A stretch of DNA of 58,588 nucleotides from Polyangiaceae bacterium. Lineage in GTDB: Bacteria > Myxococcota_A > Polyangia > Polyangiales > Polyangiaceae. The stretch lies in the NCBI GenBank assembly GCA_025937785.1, contig JAICQQ010000029.1, positions 1 to 58,588 on the forward strand. Direction: 5' to 3'. How positions within the stretch are numbered: position 1 is the stretch's first letter; each line of letters begins with the position of its first letter. The position numbers and the translations under genes are program-made. This document shows, piece by piece, positions 55,018 through 58,588 of this stretch. Under the pieces are notes generated by a model, which saw only the letters and a list, made by a program, of their open reading frames with translations, did not search any database and was not told where the DNA came from.

Positions 55018-56619
55018 CTACGCCAGTGCTTTGCTGACGAAGCTTCTGAGCGCGCGGGGGTGCAGCGGCTTTTCGAGGGCGCGGTTCGGCACCGAGTTCA
55101 AGTACTCGCGCGCGCTGCTGGTGAACGCGCCGCCCGTCAAGAACACCACGCGCTCCGCGAGCTCCGGATCCGCTTGGCGCAGCAGCGCGTGAAAGTCCAT
55201 GCCGGTCATGCCGGGCATCATCAGGTCGCAGAAAATCAGATCGAAGGCTTGGCCCTGCTCGATCATGTGCAGCGCCTTGGCCGCGTCATTGACGGTGAGG
55301 ATGTTGTGCTGCGAAGCCAAGGTGCGCCGAAACGCTCTGAGCACGAGCGGCTCGTCATCGATGATCAAGAGCTCACCCCGCGAGGCGCTGGGGCGATCGC
55401 TGATGGTCGTTCTGCGGACCTCGGGCTCCGCGGGCAAGAGTTCGACGCGAAACGTCGTGCCGCGGCGCTCCTCGCTCACGACCGAGATGTTGCCGCCCAG
55501 TCCGTGGATCAGGCCGTGGCAGATCGAGAGACCAAGCCCGGTGCCCACGCCGATGGGCTTGGTCGTGAAGAAGGGGTCGAAGATGCGATCCACCATTTCG
55601 CTGGGGATGCCGACGCCGGTGTCCGAAACCTCGGCGACGACCCTGCCGCTCTCGGCAACGTGCGTCGACACGCGGATGCAGTGGGATTGCGGATTGCCTT
55701 CGGGGATGGCCTGCGCGGCATTCACCAGCAGGTTCACGAACACTTGCACCAAGCGTGCTTCATTTCCGAAGACGAGCGGCGTCTCCCCGAACGCCCGCTC
55801 CAGCTGGGCACGGTAGCGGATTTCGTTTTCTGCCATGTTGACGGCGCTGTTCAGCACCTCTTGCAGGTTCACCGGGCCGCGGCTCTCACCCTCGCTGCGC
55901 GAGAAGCTCTTCAATCCCTGCACGATGCGCGCCACGCGATCGGTGCCTTCCCCTGCTTCTTCGAGCGCTTCGCAGATGCGGGTCAGGTTGTCGGCGAACT
56001 CTTCGCGCACCTGGGCCGGCAGCGGAACCCCGCCGAGCTGGCTTCGCATGCGGTTGATCTGCTCGATCGAATAGCCCAGGTTGCTGACGACGTACGCCAA
56101 TGGATTGTTGACCTCGTGCGCAACGCCGGCGGCGAGGGTACCCAGGGACGCGAGGCGGTCGGTATGCTCCAGCGCGGCGCGCACACCGTGCGCGGTCAGG
56201 ACCTCTTTCAAGGTGAACACCAGCACCGTTCCGCTCTGCGGTTGTTGCGTATGGATGCTGACCTCGTACACGCGTTCACCCGCTCGCGAAAAGGCCAGGC
56301 GCAGTTCTGTCACGGCGCCGTCGGCGCGCGTGCGTGCCGAGTCGATCGCGGACCTGAGCTGGGCAAGCTCGTTCCCCAGCAGCTCGCATTCGAGCAACTC
56401 GCTCATCGAGCGCCCGAGCGCGCTCGTTTCGCTCTCCAGGCCGAGGTGCTCCAGAAACTTCGGGTTGAGATAGGTGAGGACACCTTCCTCGTCGATGGCG
56501 ACGCAATCGCGTAAGCCGTCGACGAAACGTCGAAAAGCACCGTGCTCGAACTTGGGCACCAGGGAAGCCACCGCTGCTGAGTTACGGTCAGCCTCGCCCT
56601 GGAGTTCAGCCCACCCCAA
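55018..56619 (-). CDS. PAS hybrid sensor histidine kinase with C-terminal receiver
   Basis: A 533-residue cytoplasmic sensor kinase. A PAS domain (about 28-140) precedes the HisKA phosphoacceptor His168 in LAAGVAHEVNNPLAYVV, N-box NLLVNAAQAI, G1 DTGVGIP and G2 GVGTGLGLSIC. The receiver (about 415-533) has Asp465 in FCDLMMPGMTG and Lys517 in LEKPLHP. It is the second PAS hybrid in the window and has no adjacent output protein. The start is a TTG at 56619, chosen for frame continuity; a later start cannot be excluded and the first 20 residues are uncertain. Confidence 0.92.
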   Translation of the reverse strand: MGWAELQGEADRNSAAVASLVPKFEHGAFRRFVDGLRDCVAIDEEGVLTYLNPKFLEHLGLESETSALGRSMSELLECELLGNELAQLRSAIDSARTRADGAVTELRLAFSRAGERVYEVSIHTQQPQSGTVLVFTLKEVLTAHGVRAALEHTDRLASLGTLAAGVAHEVNNPLAYVVSNLGYSIEQINRMRSQLGGVPLPAQVREEFADNLTRICEALEEAGEGTDRVARIVQGLKSFSRSEGESRGPVNLQEVLNSAVNMAENEIRYRAQLERAFGETPLVFGNEARLVQVFVNLLVNAAQAIPEGNPQSHCIRVSTHVAESGRVVAEVSDTGVGIPSEMVDRIFDPFFTTKPIGVGTGLGLSICHGLIHGLGGNISVVSEERRGTTFRVELLPAEPEVRRTTISDRPSASRGELLIIDDEPLVLRAFRRTLASQHNILTVNDAAKALHMIEQGQAFDLIFCDLMMPGMTGMDFHALLRQADPELAERVVFLTGGAFTSSAREYLNSVPNRALEKPLHPRALRSFVSKALA

Positions 56620-56721
56620 AGCTCGGTACTATTGTGCGGCCGGGGCGGCCCTTTCTGGGGCCCATAGCCCCCGAACGCGGGTTCGAAAAGACGGCAGTGG
56701 CAGCGCCGATCAGACCCTCAA

Positions 56722-57471
56722 CTACCGAGATTCGTACACGTTCAGCGCCGGGAGCTCGAGGGCCGTGAGGAAGCCGCCATTCCCGCAGCCGGTGTCGATG
56801 CCGACGACGTTCTCACCCGCCCACAGATCCGTCGGGTCTTCAGGGGTGTAGCCCGACAGTTCTGGGGGGAGGTATTCGGTGCGCGTGTGCCCGAAGACCA
56901 CGAGCTTGCCCCGGTAATTTCGGAAGAAGTGCTCGTCGCGCAGCCACAGTAGCGCCACGGGATTGTCGACCTGGCTCGGGTGCAGAAAACCGTTGTCGAC
57001 GCTGGGGAGCCCTGCGTGCACGTAGATGGCGTGATTGTCTTCGTACCAGTAGGGGAGCGAGCGAAACCACTCGATCACCTCTGCCGGGAAGAAGCCCCCG
57101 TTTGCCATCAATCCGACCTCGTCCGGCTGGGGTAGCTCGCCGTCGCCCGGGGAGGGCCCGCCGGTGTAGGAGCGCAAGGCGGCGAGGCAACCGTTGCCCG
57201 GCGGCAGTACGAACTGATCCCAGCCGTGATCGACGACTCGCAGCCAGGCATCTTCGTGGTTGCCGCGCAGCGCCACCACCCGTGCTTTGGTGTTCTTGGG
57301 CAACTCGCGCACGAACTTGACGACGGCCGCCGAATTCGGGCCTCGATCGACGTAGTCACCCAGGAACAGCAGCGTGTCGTCCTCGTCGAGGGTGGGTAGG
57401 CAGGCGAGCAACTTGAACAGGTGGTCGGTGTCTCCGTGGACATCTCCGATTGCGAACGTGCGGTGCGCCAT
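56722..57471 (-). CDS. PPP-family metallophosphoesterase (Ser/Thr phosphatase 1-like)
   Basis: A 249-residue calcineurin-like phosphatase. Metal-binding motifs: GDVHGDTDHL (9-18), GDYVDRGPNS (38-47) and GNHEDAW (70-76), with later His in VHAGLPSVDNG and FGHTRTEYLPP. It fits the bacterial PrpA/Serine-threonine phosphatase and ApaH-like group, which can remove phosphate from proteins or split dinucleoside polyphosphates. It lies near two kinases and could oppose them. ATG 57471 gives MAHRTFAIGDVHG. Confidence 0.94.
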   Translation of the reverse strand: MAHRTFAIGDVHGDTDHLFKLLACLPTLDEDDTLLFLGDYVDRGPNSAAVVKFVRELPKNTKARVVALRGNHEDAWLRVVDHGWDQFVLPPGNGCLAALRSYTGGPSPGDGELPQPDEVGLMANGGFFPAEVIEWFRSLPYWYEDNHAIYVHAGLPSVDNGFLHPSQVDNPVALLWLRDEHFFRNYRGKLVVFGHTRTEYLPPELSGYTPEDPTDLWAGENVVGIDTGCGNGGFLTALELPALNVYESR

Positions 57472-57603
57472 TCTGGGTAGACACTACAGGCAACGCCCGC
57501 GTGCAACAACCGGCAGATCGAGGTCTCGAGGGGCGTCCGGCCTGTTCGAACCGTGCTGGCGCCGCGTCGTGTGGGTGCGCGTGCGCAGCGGTCGCGGCCC
57601 GCG

Positions 57604-58584
57604 TTACCGGAGATCGACGGTGAGCACCACGGAGCCACCCGCACCGGAGAAGGGGGGTAGTTTGGCCGCTCGGATCTTGCGTTCGATGCAGTCGGCGGTT
57701 TCACTATCCTTGTAAGCGTGCCCCGCGAAGACGGACTCGATGTTTCCGCCCGCCGCAATATTCACTCTGACGTAGGCGCGGCCCTGCGGCGCGCCCGTGT
57801 GTCGGCAGCGCCCGGCTTCGATGGCCGCCGGCGCAAGCGCGGATAACATGTCGACCACGCTGAAGGCGGGCGCGTCCGTGGGGCTAGCGGCATCCGCGGC
57901 GCTGGCGGTCGCGGGTGCCTCGGTGCTCGGAGCCGCGGTGGGCGCTGCTGGGTCGGGAGCTGCTGGGTCGGGTGCTTCGGACGCTGGCTGCGCGGGGTAG
58001 TCCGCACGCGTGGACCCCCGGCTGGTGCCGTCTGGTTCGCGGTGCAGGCGTGCCGAAGATGTCGGCGAATTGGCTTGGCGCGCTTGCCGCGTTTCGGAAG
58101 GCCACGTCAAGAATCTGCCGATCACCAGCGCAGCGGCGACGACGAGGGTGGTGAGTAGGGCGCGTCTGCCCTTGCCGACGGCCGCCACCGCTCGGCTCGA
58201 CTCGCCCTGCGCCTCACCGGCACTCGCGTCGAGCGCGGGCATGGCTCGTGGCTTGCGGGTCGCGGGAGCAGCGGCGGACGTCACCGCCAGGGGCGCCGCC
58301 GCCACCGGCGTGGCCGCCAGCGCCTCGGCGGGGGGTGGCACCGCAGCAGCGGGCGGCACCGCAGCAGCAGGCGGCACCGCGGCAGCAGGCAGCACCGCGG
58401 CAGCAGGCAGCACCGCAGCAGCGCCGGTGCTCTCGGCGCCGCCCGCGGGAGGCGGCACGCTTGCAGGGTGCGAAGCGAGGCGGGGCGGAGGAACGAAGTC
58501 GACTCCGGAGCCCTCATCGTCATCTTCAGGCAAAAGCGGCGCTTCATCGAGCAACTCGGCGAGCTCGCGCTCGAGTTCGGCCAT
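57604..58584 (-). CDS. Membrane-anchored protein with TonB-like C-terminal domain
   Basis: 326 residues as seen; the start lies 4 bases from the window edge and may be incomplete. An acidic N-terminus (ELAELLDEAPLLPEDDDEGS) and a Pro/Ala/Val repeat (about 55-85) precede a single membrane helix (LLTTLVVAAALVIGRFL, about 142-158). A second Pro/Ala-rich linker follows, and the last 75 residues form a TonB/TolA-like C-terminal fold: GRAYVRVNIAAGGNIESVF, two Cys (GRCRHTG, ADCIERK) and a final beta strand SVVLTVDL. Similar proteins (AgmX/GltJ-like) occur in myxobacterial motility systems. Role is inference. Confidence 0.75.
   Translation of the reverse strand: MAELERELAELLDEAPLLPEDDDEGSGVDFVPPPRLASHPASVPPPAGGAESTGAAAVLPAAAVLPAAAVPPAAAVPPAAAVPPPAEALAATPVAAAPLAVTSAAAPATRKPRAMPALDASAGEAQGESSRAVAAVGKGRRALLTTLVVAAALVIGRFLTWPSETRQARQANSPTSSARLHREPDGTSRGSTRADYPAQPASEAPDPAAPDPAAPTAAPSTEAPATASAADAASPTDAPAFSVVDMLSALAPAAIEAGRCRHTGAPQGRAYVRVNIAAGGNIESVFAGHAYKDSETADCIERKIRAAKLPPFSGAGGSVVLTVDLR
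58337..58426. repeat. 18-base tandem repeat inside the TonB-like protein gene
   Basis: Five near-identical 18-base units (first GGCACCGCAGCAGCGGGC) starting at 58337, 58355, 58373, 58391 and 58409. On the minus strand they encode AAAVPP/AAAVLP hexapeptides before the membrane helix. Copy number may vary. Confidence 0.85.
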
Positions 58585-58588
58585 GCTC

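Noticed and set aside
58337..58426. CRISPR-like periodic repeats
   Set aside because: Units are contiguous 18-base copies without spacers and lie inside a coding sequence.

Overview
The window looks like a chromosomal segment of a high-GC myxobacterium (Myxococcota, probably Polyangia/Polyangiales). The evidence is the dense set of serine/threonine kinases, PAS hybrid histidine kinases, an MglA-like small GTPase, many secreted lipoproteins with Gly/Ser or Asp/Cys-rich segments, frequent GTG/TTG starts, and a TonB-dependent receptor carrying its own TonB-like domain. This placement is inference from gene content; no rRNA or other taxonomic marker is present. I see no tRNA, rRNA, CRISPR array, IS element or prophage.

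Layout. 0-1.6 kb: a LysR regulator diverges from a DoxX-like membrane protein, with a clear LysR-type operator over the regulator start. 1.6-7.2 kb: translation and envelope genes in one direction: prfB (read through a programmed +1 frameshift), lysS, a LolC/E-type permease with extra N-terminal membrane segments, and lolD. 7.2-13.5 kb: two lipoproteins, astA, an AlaC-like aminotransferase, and a lipoprotein with four LDL-receptor-class-A-like repeats. 13.5-25.9 kb: a 1302-residue kinase/ATPase, two coupled genes of unknown function, a divergent tubulin/FtsZ-superfamily protein with a long tail, a PAS hybrid kinase, a lipoprotein and a class II glutamine amidotransferase. 26-29.5 kb: a cupin lipoprotein coupled to a membrane-GAF protein ending in a sigma-54-activator-like ATPase module that has lost its catalytic motifs.

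29.7-33.7 kb: PhoH2 (PIN-ATPase) coupled to a DUF1704/MATCAP-like HExxxH peptidase, a 0.7-kb gene-free stretch with an inverted repeat, and exonuclease III. 33.8-39.2 kb: TonB-box-type receptor, its Cys-rich lipoprotein partner, a tethered thioredoxin, and the MglA-like GTPase. 39.7-46.5 kb: M1 aminopeptidase lipoprotein, then phosphopantetheinyl transferase and a large ketosynthase diverging from an HMG-CoA synthase. 46.7-53.9 kb: a lipoprotein, yebC, and a minus-strand run feoA-feoB-aag-coaBC-CPBP protease with a candidate Fur-controlled promoter. 53.9-58.6 kb: a kinase with an altered catalytic loop, a second PAS hybrid kinase, a PPP-family phosphatase and a membrane-anchored protein with a TonB-like C-terminus.

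Genes are packed tightly: six same-strand junctions use 4-base stop/start overlaps (ATGA, GTGA or TTGA), and two convergent pairs share the tetranucleotide CTAA as both stop codons. Most promising for new biology are the tubulin-like protein, the HMG-CoA synthase/ketosynthase/phosphopantetheinyl transferase locus, the pseudo-sigma-54-activator with its cupin lipoprotein, the PhoH2-peptidase pair, and the LDLa-repeat lipoprotein. No single element can be proven novel from sequence reading alone.
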